From assembly GCF_004027225.2 (NCBI RefSeq), contig NC_044278.2, positions 99,130,743-99,194,742 of the forward strand: a stretch of DNA of 64,000 nt. The letters are read 5' to 3'. Source of the stretch: Strigops habroptila (Eukaryota > Chordata > Aves > Psittaciformes > Psittacidae). Numbering within the stretch: position 1 is the first letter of the stretch; each line of letters opens with the position of its first letter. This document shows, piece after piece, positions 1 through 10,806 of this stretch. Made by a program: the position numbers and the translations under genes. The notes below the pieces were generated by a model. That model was not told where the DNA came from, searched no databases, and saw only the letters and a list, made by a program, of their open reading frames with translations.

Positions 1-470
1 CAAGATAATTTTTATTGTTTCATAGCAGATTTTGAAATTTCTTCTGTGGAGTTTCTCCAGGTATTTCAGGCAGGTATTTGTGCTATTTGCAAGGCTGTCT
101 TTCTGTAACGAATTTCATTTTGTGGGAACCTACTTAACTCACCCTGCTTAGCTAAATTATTTAAGAAATTAATTCTGCTTTGTTTCTAACTGTTTGCTGC
201 ATCTGCACTTAGGAATAGCAAATGGGACAGTGTTGGAGCTGTATACTTCGTTAGCCAATTAAGTTTAAAAGGCAGATATAAAATACAGAAAATACATGTT
301 CTTTTGTGATTTCTTATTAGGGCCTGATGCTGTAAGTTTCATTTTTGTCCTTCAATATGCCTCCTGTCTTTAGACCAAAAGTCTGTTGGAGCATGTTGAG
401 GCTTCTCTCCTGTTCAGACTGCAAACTCCTGCTGTGGATACATTACTCCCCAGTCTGTGAATAAAGACAT
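1..470. other. Intergenic sequence, nothing recognised
   Basis: AT-rich sequence with no supported gene, RNA or repeat. It lies downstream of the 3' end of NBEA. Confidence 0.6.
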
Positions 471-1460
471 TCCCTTACATGAATGTTTTGAATTGCCAGA
501 AGTTGCACAACCTAAGGATATATCTCTGGATCTAAGCATGCTCCTTAAATACTGCTAGAAACGCTGGGGAATTTTCCTCACTATTACTGGTATCTGGGAG
601 ACACTTCGTCACCCGGTCCCTGGATCGTGGTCTGGCTTGTGCACCTTTTACGGAGGTGTGTTGAGCTCTTCCTTGAAGACCTTCAAGTAGGGTTTTAGTG
701 AGTCTGGCACTTATTTCTGTAACCCTGAGCTTGTGGTTTAGATTTGCTGTATCCTGTGTAAGGAATTCTTTGTTGTAAGCAGGGTGCATTAAATCATCTT
801 TAATTCAAATCAGGGTACAGTAAAATGCAAATCCATTTATTCATTTACAACATGGTAACAGAAATTACAGTTACAGGCACTCAGAAAGAAATACAGGAGG
901 AACAAAATCATGCTGAAACTGCTGCCACCAAGATCTAACTAGAAAAGTCCCTCTTCTTGTATTTGCCTGACTTGCAGTATATGCTTCCAGCATGCGTTTC
1001 TTTGAACACAACGTGCTCCTCAGGCTTTGCTCCCCAGGGACAACTTGCTCTCGGCAGAGCATGCCAGGTTTTATAGCTCATCCCTTTCCTGAGGTCCTTT
1101 GTATTCCTACTCCCTTCCACCTCCCACCTCTCTACACATTATCTCCTTCGACCTTATTCCACGGATACCTACAACATGGCTCAGAGAAGGGGTGGTTGGA
1201 CAGTGTGGTTAAGCTTTAATTCATCCAGAGAACTGATCCAGCCAAGAATGAAGCTTGAGGGGAATGAAAAAGGGAGAGAAGGTCTCTCTTTCCACCCTGA
1301 TCCACTTCTTTACCCACTTTACCTGGCAGATGGGAGAAGAAGCCATACCCGCAGTATAGGGAGAGTCCAGGTTTGGCTGGATCAGATAGAAAGGAGGGGC
1401 TGGATGGCCAACACCAGTTTGAAATGCCTTAACTTGTGTAGGTATGAGGTATTTACTTCT
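471..1460 (-). other. GC-richer island, possible old LTR
   Basis: This stretch is clearly richer in GC than its flanks and looks repeat-derived. On the minus strand it has AATAAA at 841-836 followed by about 300 bp with an 85-codon open frame (789-532), an arrangement that would suit R-U5 of an LTR. I could not identify a family or find TG...CA ends with a target duplication. I see no coding homology in any frame. Confidence 0.3.
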
Positions 1461-4400
1461 AAAGCAGTCTCCCCAGAGTATGTTTGTTACCAGTGAAGAG
1501 AAATAAGTGTGTAATACCACAGGAAGATTTCTCTCACTAGGTATGTTAGATACCTAAGACAGGCACCTCAAACAGTTCAAATGACTCTGTCTCCACAAGT
1601 GCCCATTTGCATCTTTCCATTGACAGTAAAGGTATCCTGGGGTGACATGTGCTGATTTGGGTATCTGATTTTAGCTGAAGCATTGGGTGAAACAAATACT
1701 GGGTTTTGTGGATGCATTTCCATGCTGAGCATGTCCCAACTAATGGACTTGAAGCCCACCTGCTTCAAGTAAATTAGTAAATAGCTAAATGGCACGAACA
1801 TATGTAACAGGTTCCTTACTTGACTTGCCTCAATGGGAATCAGTTCATTTGGGGACACACTAGACTAGAATTGGTAAGCTTTGACTCTCGGTCTTCAGGA
1901 GATGTTTTTACAAGATGTTACACTTCAAATGCTAATCAATCAGATATTTCATTCAGGGGGTCACCACATACTTTTGTTAGAAATTTGGGCTTCAACCTAG
2001 TTCCCTTTTTCCCTGGAAGATACCAAGAAAACTATGATAAATTGTCAAGTGTGATATACAAATAAATGTTGCTATGAGGTGTGTTTCTCTGGAATTTAAC
2101 GAAGTTTGTAAGACAGTGTATCACTATAATCTAGATTTAGTAGTGGCGAAGTCAATCTAAAATGTTTTCCTTCTGCATCTAAATACCTGTCAGTCTTCCT
2201 TCGCATAAGATCTGTGTGATTATAATTTTTTGAAACACATGAAGCAATTTTAAAATCAAAAAGCAACCCCACAATGTGTCACAACTAACTTGTAAGAAAG
2301 TGTCATTTTCTACTTACTGTAAATAGCATGGATCTTAAGCTTCTTATGTAATAAGTGTCTAGAGTTCCTTTAGCCTCCGCATTCTCTATTACACATTGAT
2401 TTTTAGTGTAGTGGATAGATAAGGAAAAGTGAGCTCGTTAATGAAATCAAGGACTACATCTGGTCTTTCCTTAATTCACATACAGACTTTCTGAGGAGCA
2501 TTTAGCCTAACATAGCCAAGTGCCACTTTCTACTTATCAGCTGGAACTGGTGTAAAAGTGGACTCACCAGCTCCGCTTTGCGGTTACAGTGACTGGTTTT
2601 GAAGACAAAGAGTTCAGTCAGGTTTTATGACAGCTCCACTCTTATTTTCTTCCCTGATTTCACAGTGGCCTCCCTAGACAAGGCTTTGAAAGACAGAGCT
2701 AATAGGTCACTTCTCAGCAACATGGCTTTACTTGTTAAGAAGCTGGGGGCACTTGTGTTACTCAGAGGATGGTGGTGCTGCTCCCGGTTTCTTTCATCTG
2801 GATACTCCTACTTCAGGGAACAACATGTTGAACAGTAGTGTTTTGTATGATTTCTGCAGGACAACTTTATTCCTTTGCATTGAAAAGAGGACAATACGGT
2901 GCTGTTAGCAAAGCTTTGGAAAGGCGTTCAAGAGTGTGAGTTGTCCCTTCTCATTATGCCATGGGAAAATGGAGTTGCTGAAGAACCTAGTTGTGTGCTT
3001 CCAATTCCCCGTGTTTGTTTTCTGTCTCATATGACCTAGCGCTGTTCAGCCCAGGTCCTGTTGGCACATCTAGCCTTCTTGGGAAATGCTTTTGGAAACT
3101 GAGCCATATGAACTATCTGTCTGCTGCCTGACAATCTTTGCTGAGTAGTTTATTGATAAAGTTGCCCCTCTTACTTGTCCAGTCCACCACCATTACCAGC
3201 AGAAAAGAATTTTTAAAGATTGCACAAAAAAGCTCCATGAAACTGTTGTAGTATTTGATCACCTCTGCACTTCCATAATAAAACCAGTAAGACTGGTAAG
3301 CTTTTCTCTAGTCAACTGCCAGTATTTCTAGTAATAGCTATTTAAACCAATAATAGTTGATTTATTGTGTAACATTAGGATACTGTTAGGATATTGTGTA
3401 ACATTAGGATATTGTGTTACATTAGGTTATAATGTAACTTCTTTTTTTCTGGTTTGCTTCATTTTATATATTACATATTATATGATTGTAAATAAGATTG
3501 CACAAAAAAAAAAAAGTAAATAGAAAGAAAGGTAGAATTTAAAATTATTTGAGGTTAAAACTTGCTTTACCAAAACCATGGTTTTGAGCTAAATTGGCTA
3601 TGAAAGTTACTTGAACACTGTTGGGAAATACAGAGCAGTGAGGATCCCATATTTTACATACTTTGCACATTTAGACATAGTTTGCACTTATGGTCTTAGG
3701 CCTAGGTGATATAATTCTAGATAGCAGATGAACAGATAAATGGTAAATGGTAAAAAATAGTTGCTAATGAACTCTGTATTTTTGCTGTTGTCACTCTAAT
3801 CCTTCTTTAGCTGTTGTTTGTACATGAACAGTGATATTCTATAAAATCCTTTTTAAGTTCCATAGTCTTTGTAGAAGTGACTTTATATGTGAAAATATTT
3901 TTTTCATGCTTATGCAACTCCTGATTTATTACAGAAAATAATGTTGATCTCATTATTTAACACTTATTAAATTTATTTCAAAATCCAGGTTTCATATAAA
4001 GTCTCTTCCCTCCCAACATCAAAAGGCCTTGAGATTGATATCTGACTGAAAAATGAAAGGTGAAGTATTTGCAAGTTCATTGAGAAAAAAATGTCAGACA
4101 GGAGCAACCAGAATGCCCCCCGAAGCAGTCTTGCAAATGAGGAGTTTTACTTCAGGCTACATAGGGATCTTGTGCCTTTGCTTATTAGCGTGTGTTGCAA
4201 GACGCATGTTAGTCTGGACAATCCCAGAGTGTATGCAGAATGTATCCAGTCAGCATACATCATCACTGGCACTTGGGACACTCATTAAACTGGAAGATAT
4301 CTTCTTTTTTGGAGTAACAATTCTTCTGTCTAAGATGTTAATATCTATTCATCTGCAGTGACATTTATAAGATTGCCTTTTATATCTCCATGGCTTTCTC

Positions 4401-5639
4401 CTCAGTCATTCATTTTCCAGTCAACCGCTAAGTACATTCCTATGAGTCCTTTATTTTTTTATTATAAGAGATAGGTAGCTAGCTGTTATAAATCCTGTAA
4501 ATCCATGAAAGCTGCTTTTTACTATTTATATTATTGAAAGGCCAGCCTGTACCATAATGTGCATAACTGCTTAGTCCAACAAAGAGGTAGGCCGGCTCCA
4601 AACGAAGAATTAGGCGGACTGTAGAGGTTGCCCCATGCCAACCCTGGCAGCCCCAGGAAGCGTCCAGTACACAAGGAACACACTTTTCTATACAAAATTT
4701 CCCTATCATATGTTCAAAATTACTGTTCTCTTCCTGCCTTAAGTGGGCATGTGGCTTTTTTGGAGGAAGGGTTTGAAACCCCACTTCCTCTTCCCCTACT
4801 CTTTCATACTGCTGGCTTGAAACAGCTATGGGATTAATAACCAGATGGAAAAGAAGGAGCAGAGAGGGTGTCAGTAAAGTAATTTGATTTAGCTCAGGTG
4901 TTTTGGCTTCAAACCTGATCGCTGTAGTCACTGCGCGCAAGGGCCACCAGTGCTGCACCTCGGCAGGGAGCAGCTGGTGCCTCTCACACCTCATCAACAT
5001 AATCGTGTAATGAGTTCAGACAGTGACACCCGCCTGGCCCTGCCACTGCACAGGGATTACACCCCTATCACAGCCAGCCTAATCTGGGGCCTGGGGGAGC
5101 ACAGGTGTAACTGAGCACCTAATTTGGCCCTGAGGCACTATTATTATTGGTGATGTGGAAGGTGGTTCGACCTGACACTTGAGGCAGGGAGCCTGGAATT
5201 GAGTCAATAACCAGAATCTTCCTTGTTTAGGCCTAGAAACTGAGAGTGTTTGGGACACAAATGTGAGATCAGTCCTAACATGTTTTTCAACATTTTCCGG
5301 ACTTCCAGCCTGTCTGATATAAATCTTTGTCTCCTCTGATCCAGTATTTGTATATTCTTGCCTTTGGTTTAATAAAGCAAACATTTGGTTCTGCAAGTAA
5401 TCCTTCCCCAGATTTTTTTTTAAAAGCCTTTTATCACACTGCCATTGATGGGGGACATCTCAGAGAGCTGGGACATCTCCAGGTTTCCTAGCAGAAGGTA
5501 ACTGCTCTACACATCTCTACACTGTTTGATTGATTGACAGGAATTGGTGTAATCAACCACTACCTCTCAGGAGGAGAAGGTGCTTTGGGTTGACTTTAGA
5601 AACTCTTGATTTGAATTGCCGAGGTGAGTATCTCCAGAG
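1461..5639. other. Intergenic sequence between the GC island and CR1
   Basis: No supported gene. It holds a local tandem repeat at 3366-3436 and a 16-bp palindrome at 3571-3586. The part 4560-5250 is GC-richer and contains a 173-codon minus-strand frame (5000-4479) without any recognisable domain, which I do not call as a gene. Confidence 0.55.
3366..3436 (+). repeat. Short imperfect tandem repeat (GTGTAACATTAGGATATT type)
   Basis: The motif TGTAACATTAGGATA and variants such as GTGTTACATTAGG recurs about three to four times over some 70 bases. Confidence 0.75.
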
Positions 5640-5819
5640 AGGACGCCTTTAACATCGGAGCGGGGGGAAGCACAGCGTCCAGGAGCCTCAGTTCGGAGCA
5701 GCAAGAGCGACCGAGGGAGCCTCAAGTCCTCGACAGGACTTGCCCAGGAGCCGGCAGCTCAGCTGACGCGAGCAGTGACTGACAGGGGGCGGTGCCAGGA
5801 GTGACGGCACCAGCCCTCG

Positions 5820-6970
5820 GTGGGGAAAAACCCATCCCAGGGAACGCGAGCGACCAGGGCGCGCGGCAGTTCGCGCAGGCAGGGCGAGCGGGCAGCGAGC
5901 GGAACGGTGAGCACTCGCCTCAGGACCGCTGCCCGCTCTGGGAGCTCTGCCCCGGCGGTGGCCAGCGTAGGCACCCAGACAGAGCCGATGAGAGGGGAGG
6001 CTGCGACGCAGACCTCGGAGTGTAGAAAGTGCCTCGACTGGTCTCTTGAGGCGAGGGTGCACAATGGGCGAGTGCAGCCCTGGTGGAGGTCCTCCTGCAG
6101 CAGGTGGCTGAGCTGCGGGAGGCTGTTGGAGAGCTAAAAGATGCCAGGGAAGCTGAGAGGAAGCTGGGCTGCTTGCTCCAGGCCCAAACTGTGCAGGGGC
6201 TGCAAACGTCCAGCATTGCTCACATAGGAAAGAAGGAGGGCAGCAACCCAGGAAGCTGGGAATTAGTTACGAGAAAAACGAACAAAAAAAGGCGGAAGAG
6301 GACAATTAACAACAAGGGGCTTCTTCCTAAATCTGGTGTCCCCACCCAGAACCGCTTCGCAGTTCTGCAGGGGGCTAATGAGAAAGCACCCACCACACCT
6401 AATGAGCATCCTGCTGATGCACCAGTAAAGAGGATCACTACTGGTGCCTCCAGGAAAAAGCGGAGGGTCATAGTAGTAGGGGACTCTACTTTGAAAGGCA
6501 CAGAGGCACTCATCTGCCGGCCTGATCCAGTCTCGAGGAAGGTGTGTTGCCTGCCAGGGGCTCGGATCAGGGATGTTGCTGAGAGGCTGCCTGCTCTAGT
6601 AAGTCCTGCTGACTATTACCCCCTTCTAGTGGTCCATGTGGGTGCTAGAGATATAGATAGCAGTAGCCTGGCGAACATTAAGAAGGACTACAGAGCCCTG
6701 GGGGAGGTGGTTAGGGGCTCTGGAGCTCAGATAGTTTTTTCATCGATTCTCCAGGACAAAGGGGAGGACTTTAAAAAAGCTAGGCTCGTTTGGCAGGTTA
6801 ATAAATGGTTAGAATGCTGGTGCCATAGTCAGGGGTTTGGCTATTTAGAACATGGGGCTCCATTTGGGAGGCCAGATCTACTGGAGGCTGGTGGAGCTGG
6901 TCTGACAAAGAAGGGGAAGAGCTGTTTTGGTAGGAGGCTTGCCAGGCTGGTCAAGAAAGCTTTAAACTAG
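5820..6970 (+). pseudogene. CR1 ORF1 (frameshifted), esterase-like protein
   Basis: The N-terminal part reads in one frame up to about 6050 and includes ASVGTQTEPMRGEAATQTSE and a CRKCLD cysteine pair, typical of CR1 ORF1. The rest reads in another frame from about 6062 to the stop at 6970, so there is a frameshift near 6050-6080. The second part starts with a likely coiled coil (VLLQQVAELREAVGELKDA) and a basic stretch. It ends in an SGNH-esterase-like domain with the first block as VVGDST (about 6472-6489) and a block VHVGARDID at about 6631-6657. In active relatives that block is G-x-N-D; here Asn is replaced by Arg. ORF1 proteins bind the element RNA. The true start codon is not certain. 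Confidence 0.85.
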
Positions 6971-6972
6971 AT

Positions 6973-9921
6973 GTGTTGGGGGAGGGGAACATTGATCCAT
7001 CCCAACACTCCTGGTCAGTTGCCAGCACCTGTAATAAGTGCTTGGAGCAATGTAGAGATGTTCCAGCTGCCCCAGCCATTGAGTCGGCTGCATTTGGAGC
7101 TCGGCTAAGGTGCCTCTATACAAACGCCCGTACTATGGGGAACAAACAAGAGGAATTAGAGATGTGCGCAAGGCTACGGGAATATGATGATGTCATTGGT
7201 ATCACAGAAACATGGTGGGGTGGCTCCTATGACTGGAGTCGATGGAATGGAAGGTTACAGGCTGTTTAGAAAAGACAGGCCAGGCAGACGGGGAGGGTCA
7301 TTGCTATCTATGTCAGTGATAGGCTAGAGAGTATGGAACTCTGTCTGGGGACGGGTGATGACTTAACAGAGTGTTTGTGGGTCAGTATCAAAAGGAAAAC
7401 AGCAATGGGGGACATTACGGTGAGGATCTGTTACAGGCCACCTGATCAGGAGGACTCTGGATGAAGCGCTCCACAGACAGATAGGAGTAGCCTCATGCTC
7501 GCAGGCCCTTGTCCTCATGGGAGACTTCAACCATCCTGACATCTGTTGGAGGGACGGTGCAGCCCAGCACAAGCAATCCAGGAGGTTCCTCGATTGTGTG
7601 GAAGACAACTTCCTCTTTCAAGCAATAGAGAAGCCGACAAGGAGAGGTGCCATGCTTGACCTCGTGCTCACCAACAGGGAGGGACTGGTTGGAAATGTGA
7701 TGCTCCAGGGCAGCCTTGGCTGTAGTGATCACGAGATGTTTGAGTTTGAGATCCTCAGGACAGTGAGAAGAGCATGCAGCAAGCTCACTGCCCTGGACTT
7801 CAAGAAAGCAGACTTTGGCCTCTTCAGGAACCTCCTTAGTAAAGTTTCATGGGATACAGTCCTAGAGGGCAGGGGGGCCCAAGACTGCTGGTCGATATTC
7901 AAGGATCACCTGCTACGTGCTCAAGAGTGTTGCATCCTGACTAGAAGAAAGTGCAGCAGGAGGGCCAGGAGACCTCCATGGATGGACAAGGAGCTGCTGA
8001 GGAAACTTAGAGGGGAAAAAAAAGGCTTATAGAAGGTGGAAGCGAGGACAGGCGACCTGGGAAGAATATAGGAGCATTGCCCGGGAAGCTAGGGACCAGG
8101 TTAGGAAAGCTAAGGCCCAGCTAGAATTAAGTTTGGCAAGGGATGTAAAAGATAACAGGAAAGGATTCTATAGATACGTAGCAAATAAAAGACAGACTAG
8201 GGACAATGTGGGCCCTCTCCAGAAGCTATCAGGAGAACTGGCTACCCTGGATTTGGAGAAGGCTGAGGTTCTTAATGACTTCTTTGCCTTAGTCTTCACC
8301 AGCAAATGCTCTGACCACATCACGAAAGTCTTGGAAAGCAGATGCAGGGACTGTGAGAATGAAGACCTTAGGCCCACTGTAGGAGAGGATCAGGTTCGAG
8401 ACCATCTTAAGAACCTGAACGTGCACAAGTCCATGGGACCTGATGAAATCCATCCACGGGTCCTGAAGGAGCTGGCGAATGAAGTTGCTAAACCACTGTC
8501 CATCATATTCGAAAAATCCTGGCAGTCAGGTGAAGTTCCCGATGACTAGACGAAGGGTAATATAACCTCCATTTTCAAGAAGGGGAAGATGGAAGATCCA
8601 GGGAACTACAGACCAGTCAGTCTCACCTCTGTGCCTGGCAAAATCTTGGAACAGTTTCTCCTGGAAGACATGCTAAGGCACATGAAAAGCAACGAGGTGG
8701 TTGGTGACAGCCAACATGGCTTTACTAAGGGGAAATCCTGCCTGACCAATTTGGTGGCCTTCTATGATGGAGCCACGGAACTGATGGACAGGGGCAGAGC
8801 AGTTGACGTCATCTACCTGGACTTGTGCAAAGCATTTGACACTGTCCCGCATGACATCCTTGTCTCTAAATTGGAGAGACATCAATTTGATAGATGGACC
8901 ACTTGGTGGGTCAAAAACTGGCTCGATGGCCGCACACAAAGAGTTGTGGTAAACGGCTCGATGTCCAGTTGGAAACCTGTAACGAGTGGTGTCTCTCAGG
9001 GATTGGTGTTGCGACCGGTCCTGTTCAACATCTTTGTCAGTGACATGGACAGTGGGATTGAGTGCGCCCTCAGCAAGTTTGCCGACGACACCAAGCTGTG
9101 TGGTTCGGTTGATACGCTGGAGGGAAGGGATGCCATCCAGAGGGCCCTTGACACGCTTGTGAGGTGGGCTGATGCCAACCTTATGAAGTTTAACCAAGCC
9201 AAGTGCAAGTTCCTACACCTGGGTCGAGGCAATCCCAGGCACTGCTACAGGTTGGGCAGAGAAGAGATTCAGAGCAGCCCTGCAGAGAAGGACTTGGGGG
9301 TGTTGGTTGACGAGAAGCTTGACATGAGCCGGCAGTGTGCGCTCGCAGCCCAGAAAGCCAACCGTATCCTGGGCTGCATCAAAAGAAGCGTGACCAGCAG
9401 GTCAAAGGAGGTTATCCTGCCCCTCTGCTCTTGTGAGACCTCACTTGGAGTACTGCGTACAGTTCTGGTGTCCTCAACATAAAAAGGACATGGAGCTGTT
9501 GGAGCGAGTCCAGAGGAGGGCCACGAGGATGATAAGAGGGCTGGAGCACCTCCCGTATGAAGACAGGCTGAGAGAGTTGGGGCTGTTCAGCCTGGAGAAG
9601 AGAAGGCTGTGTGGAGACCTCATAGCAGCCTTCCAGTATCTGAAGGGGGTCTACAAGGATGCTGGGGAAGGACTCTTCGTTAGGGACTATAGTGGTAGGA
9701 CAAGGGGTAATGGGTTCAAACGTAAACAGGGGAAGTTTAGATTAGATATAAGGAAGAAGTTCTTTACAGTGAGGGTGGTGAAGCACTGGAATGGGTTGCC
9801 CAGGGAGGTTGTGGATGCTCCATCCCCAGGTGGTGTTCAAGGCCAGGTTGGACAGAGCCTTGAGCCACATGGTTCAGGGCAAGGTGTCCCTGCCCATGGC
9901 AGGGGGGTTGGAACTAGATGA
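6973..9921 (+). pseudogene. CR1 ORF2 (multiply broken), endonuclease and reverse transcriptase
   Basis: ORF2 would nick target DNA and reverse-transcribe the RNA. Endonuclease motifs are visible: TNARTMGNKQEELE, ITETWW (about 7200), MGDFNHPD (7517) and GCSDHE (about 7718). The reverse transcriptase shows [31 protein letters not shown], motif [15 protein letters not shown], and the catalytic FADDTKL (about 9077-9097). Breaks: frameshifts around 7245-7300 with a TAG at 7267, a 2-nt loss near 7458, a frameshift in an A-run near 8013-8022, an in-frame TAG at about 8547 replacing an expected Trp, a deletion frameshift near 9421-9440, and a +1 shift near 9827 in the C-terminus. The catalytic residues survive but the frame does not. 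Confidence 0.92.
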
Positions 9922-9947
9922 TCTTAAGGTCCTTTCCAACCCATACT

Positions 9948-9971
9948 ATTCTATGATTCTATGATTCTATG
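9948..9971 (+). repeat. CR1 3'-terminal repeat (ATTCTATG)3
   Basis: Three exact ATTCTATG units follow the CR1 tail TAAGGTCCTTTCCAACCC. They mark the 3' end where reverse transcription starts. Confidence 0.95.
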
Positions 9972-10209
9972 ATTTCCATATTGCATCAATAAAGCCGACA
10001 GAAGCAACACATGGAGTGTCAGAAGGCAGAGAATGCCCTGTGTAGTTGCATGTTCCCCTCAAGATATGGTGTCATTTAGTGTTGTCCTGGCTGCCATCTC
10101 TGCTCCTTTTTGTAAGAACAGGTTTCTTTCCAACACTGTTTCCCCCCTTCTCACTTCTTTAGTTCAGGATATGTAGTGAAAGGCTTAATTGAAACAAGGA
10201 CTTTTCTAT
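9972..10209. other. Spacer between CR1 and solo LTR
   Basis: Short unassigned sequence with no repeat or gene that I recognise. Confidence 0.6.
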
Positions 10210-10214
10210 GGGAG

Positions 10215-10801
10215 TGTGCTGGTTTTGGCTGGGGTAGAGTTAATTTTCTTCACAGTAGCTGGTATGGGGCTATACTTTGGATTTGTGCTGAAAACAGTGT
10301 TGATAATACAGGGATGTTTTGGTTACTGCTGAGCAGTGCTTACACAGAGCCAAAGCCTTTTCTCACCCCACCCACCACTGGGCAAGCTGGAGGTGCACAG
10401 GAAGCTGTGAGGGGACACAGCTGGGACAGCTGACCCCTACTGGCCAAAGGGTTATTCCAGACTACATGGTGTCATGCTTAGCATAGAAAGCTGGGGGAAG
10501 AAGAAGGAAGGGAGGGATGTTCACAGTGATGGTGTTTGTCTTCCCAAGTAGCCATTACACATGATGAAGCCCTGCTTTCCTAGAGATGGCTGAACACCTG
10601 CCTGCCTATGGGAAGTGGTGAATGAATTCCTTGTTTTGCTTTGCTTGCTCATGTGACTTTTGATTTACTTGTTAAACTGTCTTTATCTCAACCCACGAGT
10701 TTTCTGACTTCTACCCTTCTGATTGTCTCCCCACCCCATTGGGCAGGAGTAAGTGAGCGGTTGTGTGGGGCTTAGGTGCCATCTGGGGTTAAACCATGAC
10801 A
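10215..10801 (+). mobile_element. Solo LTR of an avian endogenous retrovirus
   Basis: A 587-bp element starting TGTGCTGGTTTTGG and ending AAACCATGACA, so it has TG...CA ends. It is flanked on both sides by GGGAG (10210-10214 and 10802-10806), a perfect 5-bp target duplication. I recognise the sequence as a bird ERV LTR, probably ERVL-type. The GTTAAACTGTCTTTATCTC stretch with the following GT-rich part resembles the polyadenylation and U5 region. No internal retroviral sequence is next to it, so it is a solo LTR left by recombination between two LTRs. Confidence 0.88.
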
Positions 10802-10806
10802 GGGAG

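Larger units (their letters stand above)
5640..9971 (+). mobile_element. CR1 LINE, near full length
   Basis: A 4.3-kb non-LTR retrotransposon of the chicken repeat 1 clade. In order it has a GC-rich 5' region (about 5640-5820), ORF1 with TQT motifs and an esterase-like domain, ORF2 with endonuclease and reverse transcriptase, and a 3' UTR ending in three ATTCTATG units at 9948-9971. It has no poly(A) tail and no clear target duplication, as is usual for CR1. Most CR1 copies are short 5'-truncated ends, so a copy reaching the 5'UTR is uncommon. The 5' limit is approximate, taken from the jump in GC content. Both ORFs are broken, so this copy should be inactive. Confidence 0.93.

Noticed and set aside
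4479..5000. A 173-codon minus-strand frame as a gene
   Set aside because: It has no recognisable domain, no supporting splice or promoter context, and lies in GC-richer sequence where long frames arise by chance.
8673..9197. A 174-codon minus-strand frame
   Set aside because: It is the antisense shadow of the CR1 reverse transcriptase.
10176..10433. An 85-codon plus-strand frame as a gene
   Set aside because: Most of it lies inside the solo LTR, and it matches no retroviral protein.
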